DNA of 63,011 nt from Candidatus Binatia bacterium (lineage in GTDB: Bacteria > Eisenbacteria > RBG-16-71-46 > SZUA-252), in the NCBI GenBank assembly GCA_035631035.1, contig DASQJL010000053.1, positions 1-63,011 of the forward strand, written 5' to 3'. Both the position numbers and the translations under genes were made by a program. The notes beneath the pieces are model-generated. The model did no database searches. It was not told where the DNA came from and saw only the letters and a list, made by a program, of their open reading frames with translations. Below are positions 9,238 through 18,059 of this stretch, in pieces. Positions within the stretch are counted from its first letter, which is position 1. The number at the start of each line of letters is the position of its first letter.

Positions 9238-10168
9238 CGCCCTCGGCCCGCTCCAGGATTTGATCGGCGATCGCGGCGAGTCGCTCGGCGCGAGCGACCC
9301 CCGCGATCCACCGCGGGGGAATCGCATCCGCGCCGTGCAGCGCTCCCAGGACGGCGCCGGCGACGGCGCCGTTCGTGTCGGTGTCGCCACCAGCCTGGAT
9401 CACGGCGACCAGCGATTCTTCGAAGTCGCCCCCGCGCTCCAGGCACCACAGCCCCACCTGCATCGCTTTCAGCGTGTAGCCCATCGACTCGCCGTCGAGC
9501 TTCAGCTCGTCGAGATCGCGACCCGACGCGGCCCGGGCGGACTGCACCAGCATGAAGCTCACGTCCGCCGCCTCCAGCGCCGCCGCGATCGACTCGATCG
9601 TGGCCGTCCGGCCGTTCAGGGCATCGGCGATCGCCAGGTTGACCGCGAACGCCGACCATCCGCACCGCGGATCGTGGTGGGTGATCCGCGAGCTGTTCTC
9701 GGTCTCGGCGCGGAGCCTGACCGGATCGAGTCTCCACCGCATCGCGATCGGCGCGCAGCGCATCACCGCTCCGTTGCCGGCGGGCGAGTTCCCCGCGCGC
9801 TCCCAGATCAGGCGCGCGGCCTCGGAGGGGAGGAGGCCGTGGCGGAGGGCGTTCAGCACCGCTCGGGTCTGGGCGCCCATCCCCCGGCCGTTCGACTCGT
9901 ACCAGTCGAGCAGGCGCGCCGCGAGATCCTCGTTCCCCAGCGTGTCATGCGTCAGGATCGCCTCGGCGATGATCACCGCCTGCGCGAGATCGTCGTCCCA
10001 GGGGAGCTTCAGCTCCATGGGGTCCATCTCGCGCACGCCCTGGGGGTACGCCTGGAGAATTCGCTCGCGCGGCCAGGACTCGACAGGCAGCCCCAGCGTG
10101 TTGCCGACCGCGAGGCCCAGCAGGGCGCCGCGATAGCGGTCGCGGAGCTTCGTGGCGACGACGGACAT
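9224..10168 (-). CDS. ADP-ribosylglycohydrolase-like protein with altered metal site
   Basis: 314 residues from the ATG at 10168. The DraG/ARH fold is recognisable from RYRGALLGLAVGNTLGLPVE at the start, WDDDLAQAVIIAEAIL, SPAGNGAVMRCAPIAM and the C-terminal IQAGGDTDTNGAVAGAVLGA. Family members remove ADP-ribose from proteins or small molecules with two Mg ions. Here the usual GD(A/S)xG reads GNTLG, and the TDDT motif reads DDDL, so at least two conserved positions differ, while the GGDTDTN ligands are intact. It may bind metal differently or act on another substrate. It is convergent with the rhodanese gene. Confidence 0.75.
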   Translation of the reverse strand: MSVVATKLRDRYRGALLGLAVGNTLGLPVESWPRERILQAYPQGVREMDPMELKLPWDDDLAQAVIIAEAILTHDTLGNEDLAARLLDWYESNGRGMGAQTRAVLNALRHGLLPSEAARLIWERAGNSPAGNGAVMRCAPIAMRWRLDPVRLRAETENSSRITHHDPRCGWSAFAVNLAIADALNGRTATIESIAAALEAADVSFMLVQSARAASGRDLDELKLDGESMGYTLKAMQVGLWCLERGGDFEESLVAVIQAGGDTDTNGAVAGAVLGALHGADAIPPRWIAGVARAERLAAIADQILERAEGATSP

Positions 10169-10213
10169 GGCCGCAAGTATACGCCGCGGCGGGGGATCGG
10201 CTAGAGTGCGTCC

Positions 10214-10870
10214 ATGCCGCACACCTGGGATGCCGGCGTGCCCACGCCCGAGGAGTCGCTCCAGCGGCTCGTCGAGGGGAACCTTCGCTTCCGCGCCTCG
10301 AGGGCCAGCGCGGTCCGATCGTGGGATCCGAAGCACGCGACGGAGGGCCAGCGGCCCTTCGCGATCGTGCTGGGCTGCTCCGACTCGCGGACGCCGGTCG
10401 AGATCCTCTTCGACCAGGGTTTCGGGGACCTCTTCGTCGTGCGGATCGCGGGGAACGTCGTCGCGCCCTCGGTCGTCGGATCGATCGAGTTCGCCGCGTC
10501 CCAGTTCGGCTCGCGCCTCGTGGTCGTGATGGGGCACACGGGCTGCGGCGCCGTGACCGCGACGGTCCACGCGATCGAGACGGGATCGGGTTCCGAATCG
10601 CGCAACATCCGCGACATCACCGACCGGATCGCGCCGCACATCGAGGGGCTGGTCCGCTCCGGAGGTCAGGGAGCGGCCGCGCGCGAGGCGGTCGTGCGCG
10701 AGGCGGTGCGCGCGAACGTGCGGGCCTCGGTGGATCACCTGCGGCACGGAAGCCGCATCCTGGAAGAGCTCGTCGTCGCGGAGCGGCTGGTCGTGGTGGG
10801 CGCGGAGTACGATCTGGCGAGCGGGGAGGTCGTCTTCTTCGATCGAGGCGGATCCCTCCGATCCGGCTAG
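10214..10870 (+). CDS. Beta-class carbonic anhydrase
   Basis: 218 residues, a normal length. The zinc site is complete: Cys55 with the Asp57-Arg59 dyad in GCSDSRTP, then His108 and Cys111 in MGHTGCGAV. The enzyme interconverts CO2 and bicarbonate in the cytoplasm. VVRIAGNVVAPSVVGSIEFA is the usual dimer-interface segment. Its stop codon lies in a CTAG shared with the stop of the opposite-strand exonuclease gene. It starts 45 nt from the divergent ADP-ribosylglycohydrolase-like gene. Confidence 0.93.
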   Translation: MPHTWDAGVPTPEESLQRLVEGNLRFRASRASAVRSWDPKHATEGQRPFAIVLGCSDSRTPVEILFDQGFGDLFVVRIAGNVVAPSVVGSIEFAASQFGSRLVVVMGHTGCGAVTATVHAIETGSGSESRNIRDITDRIAPHIEGLVRSGGQGAAAREAVVREAVRANVRASVDHLRHGSRILEELVVAERLVVVGAEYDLASGEVVFFDRGGSLRSG

Positions 10871-11688
10871 GGCGCCGCCTTCCGGCACCGCTCCACCAGC
10901 CGCGCGGCGTCCATCTTCGTTGCGATCGTCTCGAACCCCGATGTCGGCCCCCGCCAGCGCAGCGCCTCGACGTCCTCGAAGAGCGGCGCGTCGGTGCGCA
11001 GCGTCGCGAGCTCCTTGAAGAGGAGCGCCTGGGCGCGCGCGCCGCGGATCGCGTCGTCCGGCATCGACTCGATGCCGCCGTATCGGGCGAGCAGGCGGGC
11101 CGCCCCGACCGCGCCGATGCCGGGGAGCCCCGGATATCCGTCGGCGGCGTCGCCGACGAGCGCGAGATAGTCGGGGATCAGCATCGGCGGCACGCCGTAC
11201 TTCTCCTTCACGCCGGCCTCGTTCAGGATCTTCTTCCCCCGCCGATCGACCTGCACGATCCGGTCGCCCCGCACGCACTGGGCGAGATCCTTGTCCGGGG
11301 ACCAGATCGAGATCTTCTCGACGCGCGGGTCTTCGGCGGCGATGCGCGCGGCCGACGCGATGGCATCATCCGCTTCCAGCTCCACCATCGGCCAGGTCGC
11401 GACCCCCATGGCGACGAGCGCTTCCTCGAGGGGATGGAACTGCGCCCAGAGCGCGGGCTCGATCCCCTCGCCCGTCTTGTAGCCCTCGTAGAGATCGTTT
11501 CGGAACGACTCGATCACGTGATCGGTCGCGACGCCGAGGTGCGTGGCGCCGGTCTCGATCATCTGGATCACGGTTCCGAGCACGCCCGCGACCGCGCCGT
11601 AGGGCGGGTCTTCACCCTTGTGGAAGCGGCGGAGGCCATAGAAGTGGCGGAACAGCTCGTACGTCCCGTCGACCAGATGGACGATCAT
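10867..11688 (-). CDS. Stand-alone 5'-3' exonuclease (PolA N-domain/FEN type)
   Basis: 273 residues starting at the ATG at 11688 (MIVHLVDGTYELFRHFYG). The acidic metal ligands appear in order: LVDGTYELF, VATDHVIESFRNDLYEGYK, MVELEADDAIAS, IWSPDKDLAQC and LVGDAADGYPGLPGIGAVGAARLL. The last is the helix-three-turn-helix that grips duplex DNA. This is the 5' nuclease domain of DNA polymerase I without a polymerase, useful for removing RNA primers or flaps. Its start ATG sits in a CATG palindrome whose other strand also reads ATG for the protease frame. It converges exactly with the carbonic anhydrase through a shared CTAG. Confidence 0.85.
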   Translation of the reverse strand: MIVHLVDGTYELFRHFYGLRRFHKGEDPPYGAVAGVLGTVIQMIETGATHLGVATDHVIESFRNDLYEGYKTGEGIEPALWAQFHPLEEALVAMGVATWPMVELEADDAIASAARIAAEDPRVEKISIWSPDKDLAQCVRGDRIVQVDRRGKKILNEAGVKEKYGVPPMLIPDYLALVGDAADGYPGLPGIGAVGAARLLARYGGIESMPDDAIRGARAQALLFKELATLRTDAPLFEDVEALRWRGPTSGFETIATKMDAARLVERCRKAAP

Positions 11689-11773
11689 GGGCCCTTTCCC
11701 GCTCGCCTTCTCGGCGCCGGGCGCGGTACCCTCAGGCCGTTCCCCCCGCTGGCCGGCCGCCGCCCGAGGTCCG

Positions 11774-14722
11774 TTGATCTTCGTCCGAACCGTTCCCGAT
11801 CGCCGGGTCGCCCGCATCCATCGCCTCCTGATCACGGCCGCGCTGGTCATGACCGCCGCCGGGGCGTCGGCCGTCGTGGCGGCGGCGCCGCTTCCGCGCA
11901 CGATTCCTCCCGCCGCCGCGACCGCGCGCTACGACCCATCGGCGCTGCTCATCAAGCTGAAGCCGGGATACCGCTTCACGGCCGGCCTCGCGCGCACGGG
12001 ATCGGCGTCGCTCGACGCGCGCCTGGCACGCGCCGCGGCCTTCGAGGTGTCGCATCTCTTCACCGCGGCCCGCGCGGGGCGTCCCATGAACGCGGAGCTC
12101 GGCACCGATCGCGTCTACCGGATCCGCCTCCGCGGCCCGGACGACATCCCCGCGCTCGTAGCGGCGTTGTCGCGGGAGTCCGGCGTGGAATGGGCGGAGC
12201 CCGATTATGAGGGATCGGCGGCCGAAACGCCCGCCTCCGGCTCCATGGTCCCGAACGATCCTGAGTTCGACCACCAGTGGGCGCTCCGGAACACCGGCCA
12301 GGTGCCCGGCATCGGACCGAGCACGCCGGGAGCCGACATCCGCGCGACCGAGGGCTGGGCGGTGACGACCGGCGACAGCGGCGTGGTCGTGGCCGTTCTC
12401 GATTCGGGGATCCGCTACGAGTACCCGGATTTCGCCGGCCGCGTCTGGGTCAACCGGGGCGAGATCCCCGGCAACGGCGTCGACGACGATGGGAACGGCT
12501 ACGTGGACGATGTCCGCGGCTACAATTTCGCGGACGCGAACGCCGAGGTTTTGGACGACCTGGGACACGGCAATGCCGTGTCGGGAGTGATCGGCGCGAC
12601 GTCGAACGACGGGCTCGGCTACTGCGGACTCGACTGGGCGTGCCGGCTCATGCCGGTGAAGATCCTGAACCGCGAAGGCGTCGGGCTCTACTCGTGGTGG
12701 ATCTCCGGCATCGATTACGCCGTGAAGAACGGCGCGCGCATTCTCAACATGAGCCTGGTGGGGGACCACGCCTCGCTCGCGCTGCAGACGGCGATCCGGT
12801 ACGCGTACGCGCAGGGCTGCCTGCTGGTCGCGGCGGCGGGGAACAGCGGCGACTCCACACGGTACGTTCCGGCCTCCTACGACGCCGAGGTGCTCGCGGT
12901 GGGCGCCACCGACCGGAACGACCGGCGCGCGGCCTTCAGCACGTACGGAAATCATCTCGACGTGGTCGCGCCCGGGGAGGACGTCGCCGTCCTCACGCTC
13001 GGCACGGAAACCTATTCGAGCTACGGAAGCGGCACGTCGTTCGCCTCGCCGATGGTCGCCGGCCTCGCGGCGCTCCTGCTCGCCAAGGATCCGTCCCTGA
13101 ACGCCGCCTCGCTTCGGGACGTGATCGATGCCACCGCGGACGATGGCGTGGGTCATGATGCGCAGGATGCGCCCGGATGGGACCCCTACTACGGCTATGG
13201 GCGCATCAACTGCTTCCGGGCGCTCACCCTCGACCGGATCCCGGATCCTCCCGCGCTGTCCGCGCCTACGTTCCTGAATCCCACGGAGGGGAAGACCACG
13301 GCGATCACCGTTTCCGTGTCCGATCCCGACGGCGATCCGATCCGGAAGCTCGAGGCCGACGCGAGCGCGCTGCCTCGCGGCAACGACGCCTCGTTCGCCA
13401 CCGACGCGGCCATGACGTCCGGCACCTGGTCCTGGACGCCGACCTACGACGACGCGGGCGGACCCTACCAGGTCACGTTCCGCGCCTACGATCCGCTGCG
13501 CGGCCAGGCGACGACCGCGATGTACGTGGGTAACGTGAATCGCCTGCCGGCGATGCTCGCCCCGGAGACGGCGGTCTTCGTGGAAACGGAGGCGGGGGGC
13601 TTCGACGTGCGGGGGACCGATCCGGACGGTGAGGAGCTCACCCTCGAGGCTACGGGCGTTCCCGTGGGAGCGACGTTCGAGGACCGCGCCGACAACACCG
13701 GCGCTTTTGCCTGGACGCCCGCGCGGGGGCAGGCCGGGACCTGCACCGTGACCTTCACCGCGCGCGACGGATGGAACGGAGCCGGCAGCGCGAGCACGCG
13801 CATCGACGTGCGCCGCATGAACCGCGCGCCGGTGGCCGAGGCGGGCGGACCCTACGCCGGCGTCGCGGGGGCGCCGGTCGCGTTCGACGGAAACGGGTCG
13901 AGCGATCCGGACGGCGACCTCCTGCGCTATTCGTGGTCGTTCGGCGACGGCGGCGAGGCGGCGGGGCCGGTGCCCTCGCACGCCTATGATCGCGGAGGCG
14001 ATTACCGGGTGGTCCTGGAGGCGAGCGACGGCTCGCTCTCGGGGCGCGACTCGACGTCGGCACACGTCGCCGATGCGCTCCCGGCGCGCGCGTTCGCGGC
14101 CGACGGCCGGCGCTCGATCCCGCTCTCGGGGGGATCCGCACCGGTCTGCATCGGCCTCGAGCCGGCGGGCGGCTCGTATGGCAACGCCGACCTGGACCTC
14201 TCGTCGCTCGAGCTCGTCGCGGACGGCGGGCCGGCCGCGGGCGTCTCGCCCGAGCCCCGGGCCGTGGCCGAGGGAGATCGCGACCGGAACGGAGTGGCCG
14301 AGCTGTCACTCTGCTTCGACCGGGCCTCGCTCCGGCGGCTGTTCGCTCGCGTGAGCGGCCGGGACTCGGTGGCCGCGGCGGTCGAGGGGCGGCTGGTGAG
14401 CGGCGCCAGGGTCCGGGCGCCGATCGCCCTGGTCGTGGTGGGCGCGGGCGGCGCGATCCGCCTCTCCTCGAATCCGATGGCAGCCGGTGCCGTGGTCACC
14501 CTCCGGAGCAGCCGTTCCGGCCGCCTTCGCGTCCGGCTCTTCGACGCGCGGGGCCGCCTCGTGCGGACGCTGGCGGACGAAGCGGCGGCGGCGCCGGGAT
14601 ACCACGACGTGGCGCTCGAGGCGCGCTCGACGTCGGGAGACCGGCTTTCCTCCGGCATCTATTTCCTGCGCGCGGAGACGGCGGACGGGGTCGCGACGTC
14701 CCGCGTGGCGGTGCTCAAGTGA
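11774..14722 (+). CDS. Secreted subtilisin-like serine protease with PKD and FlgD-like domains
   Basis: About 982 residues. I prefer the TTG at 11774, which gives a signal peptide of normal length (positive RRVARIHR, hydrophobic LLITAALVMTAAG, cleavage near AAA-PLP). The ATG at 11687 would add 29 non-coding-like residues and overlap the divergent exonuclease start. Domains in order: I9-like propeptide (LLIKLKPGYRF to VEWAEPDYEG), S8 catalytic domain with Asp (VAVLDSGI), His (LGHGNAVSGVIG) and Ser (GTSFASPMVAGLAALL), two or more Ig/cadherin-like repeats (SDPDGDPI, GTDPDGEEL), a PKD domain (YSWSFGDGGEAAG), and a C-terminal FlgD-like domain ending SGIYFLRAETADG. The His motif lacks the common HGTHVAG form. 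Likely a surface or released degradative protease. Confidence 0.85.
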   Translation: MIFVRTVPDRRVARIHRLLITAALVMTAAGASAVVAAAPLPRTIPPAAATARYDPSALLIKLKPGYRFTAGLARTGSASLDARLARAAAFEVSHLFTAARAGRPMNAELGTDRVYRIRLRGPDDIPALVAALSRESGVEWAEPDYEGSAAETPASGSMVPNDPEFDHQWALRNTGQVPGIGPSTPGADIRATEGWAVTTGDSGVVVAVLDSGIRYEYPDFAGRVWVNRGEIPGNGVDDDGNGYVDDVRGYNFADANAEVLDDLGHGNAVSGVIGATSNDGLGYCGLDWACRLMPVKILNREGVGLYSWWISGIDYAVKNGARILNMSLVGDHASLALQTAIRYAYAQGCLLVAAAGNSGDSTRYVPASYDAEVLAVGATDRNDRRAAFSTYGNHLDVVAPGEDVAVLTLGTETYSSYGSGTSFASPMVAGLAALLLAKDPSLNAASLRDVIDATADDGVGHDAQDAPGWDPYYGYGRINCFRALTLDRIPDPPALSAPTFLNPTEGKTTAITVSVSDPDGDPIRKLEADASALPRGNDASFATDAAMTSGTWSWTPTYDDAGGPYQVTFRAYDPLRGQATTAMYVGNVNRLPAMLAPETAVFVETEAGGFDVRGTDPDGEELTLEATGVPVGATFEDRADNTGAFAWTPARGQAGTCTVTFTARDGWNGAGSASTRIDVRRMNRAPVAEAGGPYAGVAGAPVAFDGNGSSDPDGDLLRYSWSFGDGGEAAGPVPSHAYDRGGDYRVVLEASDGSLSGRDSTSAHVADALPARAFAADGRRSIPLSGGSAPVCIGLEPAGGSYGNADLDLSSLELVADGGPAAGVSPEPRAVAEGDRDRNGVAELSLCFDRASLRRLFARVSGRDSVAAAVEGRLVSGARVRAPIALVVVGAGGAIRLSSNPMAAGAVVTLRSSRSGRLRVRLFDARGRLVRTLADEAAAAPGYHDVALEARSTSGDRLSSGIYFLRAETADGVATSRVAVLK

Positions 14723-14759
14723 TTTGGCCTGCCGCGCCCGGGAAGGTATCCTCTCGCCC

Positions 14760-15575
14760 ATGACCGACCTCAACCCGCATGCCGAGCAGATGGCCGACGA
14801 ATCGATGGTGCGCACGCTGGACGCGCAGGCGCGCGCCATCTGGCCCCAGGAATCGCAGCTGATCCGCCGCTACGGCCTGCGCGACGACATCCGCATCCTC
14901 GACGCCGGATGCGGGACCGGCGAGGGATCCTCGCGTCTGGCGGAGCTCTTCCCGCGCGCCGAGGTGCTCGGCGTGGACATCCTGGACGTGAGCCTGAACC
15001 GGGCCCGCGCGCGCTACGCCGCGCTGGCGCCGCGGCTTCGCTTCGAGAACCAGAGCGCCTTCGAGCTGCGCGAGCCGGACCGTTCCTTCGATCTCACCGT
15101 GAACCGCCACGTGCTCCACTCCGTCCCGCATGCCGAGCGCGTGCTGGCCGAGCTGGCGCGCGTGACGCGCCGGGGCGGCCGCCTGCACCTGATCGTCGAA
15201 GACTACGGGATGCTCCACTTCGAGCGCGACGAGATCGATCCCCGCGACTTCTGGCACGAGGGCCCGGCCCGGTTCGGCGCCGCGACCCAGACCGATCTCT
15301 TCGTCGGCCGCCACGCCTATCGGCACCTCGTGGAACTCGGACTGCGCGACATCACGATGGAGTACGTGATCGTCGACACGCTGCGCGTTCCGCGCGAAAC
15401 CTTCGCGCAGATCATCGAGGCGTGGCGGGACGGCTACGTGGACGTGACCGCCCGCTACAGCGACATGACGCGCGAGCAGGCGCGCGCCTATTTCGATCAG
15501 ATGATCGCGAACATCCGGGATCCCAAGGGCTACGCGGTCTGGATGGTCCCCGTGATGAGCGCGATCGTGCCGTGA
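14760..15575 (+). CDS. Class I SAM-dependent methyltransferase
   Basis: 271 residues from the ATG at 14760. SAM-binding motif I is ILDAGCGTGEGS (46-57), followed by the acidic strand-2 end VLGVDILDVSL and the motif FDLTVNRHVLHSVPHAERVLAELARVTRRGGRLHL, which is the UbiE/Methyltransf_11 pattern. The C-terminal ~100 residues (IEAWRDGYVDVTARYS, MIANIRDPKGYAVWMVPVM) probably form the substrate lid; the substrate is unknown. Translation is coupled to the next gene through a GTGA overlap. Confidence 0.8.
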   Translation: MTDLNPHAEQMADESMVRTLDAQARAIWPQESQLIRRYGLRDDIRILDAGCGTGEGSSRLAELFPRAEVLGVDILDVSLNRARARYAALAPRLRFENQSAFELREPDRSFDLTVNRHVLHSVPHAERVLAELARVTRRGGRLHLIVEDYGMLHFERDEIDPRDFWHEGPARFGAATQTDLFVGRHAYRHLVELGLRDITMEYVIVDTLRVPRETFAQIIEAWRDGYVDVTARYSDMTREQARAYFDQMIANIRDPKGYAVWMVPVMSAIVP

Positions 15576-16015
15576 CCCCGGGGCGGCTCCTGAGGGTCGC
15601 GCGCGCGGCCGCCGCCGTCCTGGCCGTCGCGCTCGCGGCGGGCTGCGCGCGGGAGACGGGCCGGCTCACGCCCGAGCTGGCGCGCCGCATCGAAACGGAG
15701 GGCGTCCTCCACCGGGCCGACAATCTCAAGTTTCGCCGGAGTCACGACGTCGGCCGGTACGACGCAGGCTGGCGCGAGGGGGTCGCCTCGATCATCGTCA
15801 CGCGCACGTCGGTCCTGATCCACCGCAACGATCAGATCTTTCTCGAGATCAATCCGCGAAGCCGGCGATTCCTGCAGGTTCGCCGGGAGGGGCAGCGCCT
15901 TCGAATCCGCTCGGGAAGCGGGGGGTCTTCGGAGGTCTGGTCCTTCGAGCCGCCCGACAGCGCGGAGGCCTGGGCGAAGGACATCCGGGCGGTGATTCGA
16001 AAGCCGTCCCGCTAG
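15572..16015 (+). CDS. Small lipoprotein of unknown function
   Basis: 147 residues from a GTG that overlaps the methyltransferase stop (GTGA), so translation is coupled. The signal peptide ends in a lipobox (VALAAGCARE). The mature protein has basic beta-rich segments (ASIIVTRTSVLIHRNDQIFLEINPRSRRF, in part), resembling a small PH-like or OB-like beta domain, but I cannot name a family. Coupling to a cytoplasmic methyltransferase does not reveal its role. It ends in a CTAG shared with the stop of the opposite-strand phosphatase. Confidence 0.6.
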   Translation: MTPGRLLRVARAAAAVLAVALAAGCARETGRLTPELARRIETEGVLHRADNLKFRRSHDVGRYDAGWREGVASIIVTRTSVLIHRNDQIFLEINPRSRRFLQVRREGQRLRIRSGSGGSSEVWSFEPPDSAEAWAKDIRAVIRKPSR

Positions 16016-16635
16016 GGGGAGGGGGCCGGCGCCGCCTGGGCGGTCGCCGTCGTCGGGGCGGCAGAGCCGGGATACGCCTCGACGTAGCCGCGCAGCCGCC
16101 GGTACCGTCCGCTGAATCCGAACGAGTCCATCTCCGCCAGCGCCTCGTCCTTGGTCCAGCCGCACGCCTCCATCCGATAGATCGCGGACATCGCGCCCGT
16201 CCGATCCTTGCCGGCGTGGCAGTGGATGAACACCGGATATTGGGTCGAGTCGGTGACGACGGAGAGGAACTGCCGCACCTGGGCCTGGGTTGGAGGCTGG
16301 GCGCTGAAGAGGCTGGAGGCCATCGGAATATGGACGTAGCGCATGCCGGAGCTCACCACCCACGAGCTCTCGGCGTCGTTCGTGAGGAAACTCACCACGG
16401 TGCGGTAGCCGTGGTCGCGGAGATAGCGCAGGCCGTCCTGGTTGGGTTCCCCGCCGCGCGCCAGGCCGGGCCGGATCAGGGCGAAACGGGCGATGCCCAC
16501 GTTCTCGGAAACGCGCTCCGCGAAGGCCCTTCCGCCGTTGGCGGCATTTTGAGCCTGGCGCGCCAGCGCCGACCCGGGGCCCAACAGCATCAGGACGGCG
16601 GCCGTGAGGGCGATGTGGCGGCGGGAATAAATCAT
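16012..16635 (-). CDS. Secreted tyrosine/dual-specificity phosphatase-like protein
   Basis: 207 residues from the ATG at 16635, preceded by AGGAAGG. The signal peptide (HIALTAAVLMLLGPGSALA) places it outside the cytoplasm. The CX5R loop is FIHCHAGKDRTG with nucleophile Cys139 and Arg145. The preceding strand (VHIPM) and the region beginning ALIRPGLARGGEPNQDGLRYL match the small plant-and-fungi-like/tyrosine phosphatase family, which includes phosphoinositide phosphatases. The general acid is not obvious. The C-terminus is an Ala/Pro-rich tail. Substrate unknown; phosphate esters in the periplasm or outside the cell are likely. Confidence 0.75.
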   Translation of the reverse strand: MIYSRRHIALTAAVLMLLGPGSALARQAQNAANGGRAFAERVSENVGIARFALIRPGLARGGEPNQDGLRYLRDHGYRTVVSFLTNDAESSWVVSSGMRYVHIPMASSLFSAQPPTQAQVRQFLSVVTDSTQYPVFIHCHAGKDRTGAMSAIYRMEACGWTKDEALAEMDSFGFSGRYRRLRGYVEAYPGSAAPTTATAQAAPAPSP

Positions 16636-16805
16636 GGTCCTTCCTACCCCGGTTCCGGGACGGTTCTCCTGACTCTTGGATGATCGGCAGGTCCCCCGGA
16701 TGCATCGCCCCGGGTTCCGCGGCCTCACGAGCCGGTGGACAGGATCGGCATCGGACCGCATGATGATGAGGAGACGGTAGTTCGTTTTCCCCTTTCGGAG
16801 CACGG

Positions 16806-17048
16806 ATGACCCCCGCCCGTCGACAAGCCTGGTTCAATGGACGCATCCAGCTCGGTCTGCTGTTCCTGGTCTTCGCTTCCCTCTGGCACTGGCTGATCCA
16901 TCCCGGCTCGCGACTCTCTTCGAGCGTCGTGGACGCGGTGGGGGGCGTCCTCTATGGGATCTCGATCGGCTGCATGCTCACCGGGCTGCGGCTGAACACG
17001 CTCCGGGGCGTGGGCCGGGGACCCGGCTCCGACGCGAGCGCGCGATAG
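16806..17048 (+). CDS. Small two-helix membrane protein
   Basis: 80 residues with GGAG eight nt before the ATG. There are two hydrophobic segments (GLLFLVFASLWHWLI and VVDAVGGVLYGISIGCMLTGL) separated by a short polar loop, and a basic C-terminus. No family recognised. It lies just before the EamA transporter on the same strand (43 nt apart), so the two may be co-expressed. Confidence 0.5.
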   Translation: MTPARRQAWFNGRIQLGLLFLVFASLWHWLIHPGSRLSSSVVDAVGGVLYGISIGCMLTGLRLNTLRGVGRGPGSDASAR

Positions 17049-17091
17049 CGATCGCCGCCCCTGGCCCGGGAGCATCGAGGCGATTGCGTCG

Positions 17092-18003
17092 GTGACGGCT
17101 CTCTTCACGCTGTTCGCCCTCGCGGGCTTCGCCGCGAACTCCATCCTCTGCCGCCTGGCGCTCGGTCCGCGCGCGATCGACCCGGCCTCGTTCACCGCGG
17201 TTCGCCTGGCATCGGGAGCGGCCGCCCTGGCACTGCTCGCGGCGGCCCGGCCCCGGACGCGGCGCCGCCCTTCGCAGGCAGCCTCGTGGACGTCGGCGCT
17301 CCTCCTCTTCCTCTACGCGATGCCGTTCTCCTTCGCCTACGTCTCGCTCGGCGTCGCGACCGGCGCGCTCATCCTCTTTCTGTCGGTGCAGGCGACGATG
17401 CTCGCCGGCGCGCTGATCGAGGGGGAGCGGGTCCACTGGCTGGAAGCCCTCGGCATTCTGTCGGCGCTGGCCGGCCTGGTCTACCTGGTCGCGCCCGGGC
17501 TCGCGGCCCCCGACCCCAAGGGAGCCGTGCTCATGGCGGCGGCCGGCGCCGCCTGGGGGATCTACACCCTGCGCGGCCGGCGCTCGCAGGACGCGATCGG
17601 GGACACGGCGGCCAACTTCGTCCGCTCCGTGCCTCTCGCGATCGCCGCGCTGGCCCTGCTCTGGGCCCTGGCGCGCGCCGCGGGCCGCCCCGTGGAGTCG
17701 CGCGTCACGGCCGGCGGTCTTCTGCTCGCGATCGCCTCGGGCGTGCTCGCCTCGGGCGCGGGCTACGCCGCCTGGTTCGCGGCGCTCCGGAGCCTGCGCG
17801 CGCTCCAGGCCGCGGCGCTCCAGCTCACGGTGCCGGTCATCGCGGCGGCGGGAGGGATCCTGCTTCTTTCGGAGCGGATCTCGACGCGCCTCGTGGTTTC
17901 GGCAGCGCTCATTCTCGGGGGCGTGGCCATGGCGGTGGGGGGCCGCGCGGCCCGAACCCGCGTAGCATCCCGTAGTTCGTCGCCCAAGGCACTTATGGGC
18001 TAG
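17092..18003 (+). CDS. EamA/DMT-family transporter
   Basis: 303 residues from a GTG start with ten predicted transmembrane helices in two homologous five-helix halves. The EamA features are FAANSILCRLAL and SFTAVRLASGAAALALL in the first helices, and the SGVLASGAGYAAWFAALRSL, LQAAALQLTVPVIAAAGGILLLSE pattern in the second half. Such proteins export or exchange small metabolites; the substrate cannot be inferred. The helix between the halves is followed by a short basic loop (RGRRSQD), consistent with positive-inside topology. Confidence 0.8.
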   Translation: MTALFTLFALAGFAANSILCRLALGPRAIDPASFTAVRLASGAAALALLAAARPRTRRRPSQAASWTSALLLFLYAMPFSFAYVSLGVATGALILFLSVQATMLAGALIEGERVHWLEALGILSALAGLVYLVAPGLAAPDPKGAVLMAAAGAAWGIYTLRGRRSQDAIGDTAANFVRSVPLAIAALALLWALARAAGRPVESRVTAGGLLLAIASGVLASGAGYAAWFAALRSLRALQAAALQLTVPVIAAAGGILLLSERISTRLVVSAALILGGVAMAVGGRAARTRVASRSSSPKALMG

Positions 18004-18059
18004 CCCCGGACGCCGATTCTCCGGTAGCGTTTCATGGACGTTCAACGAAGGGAGGCACC

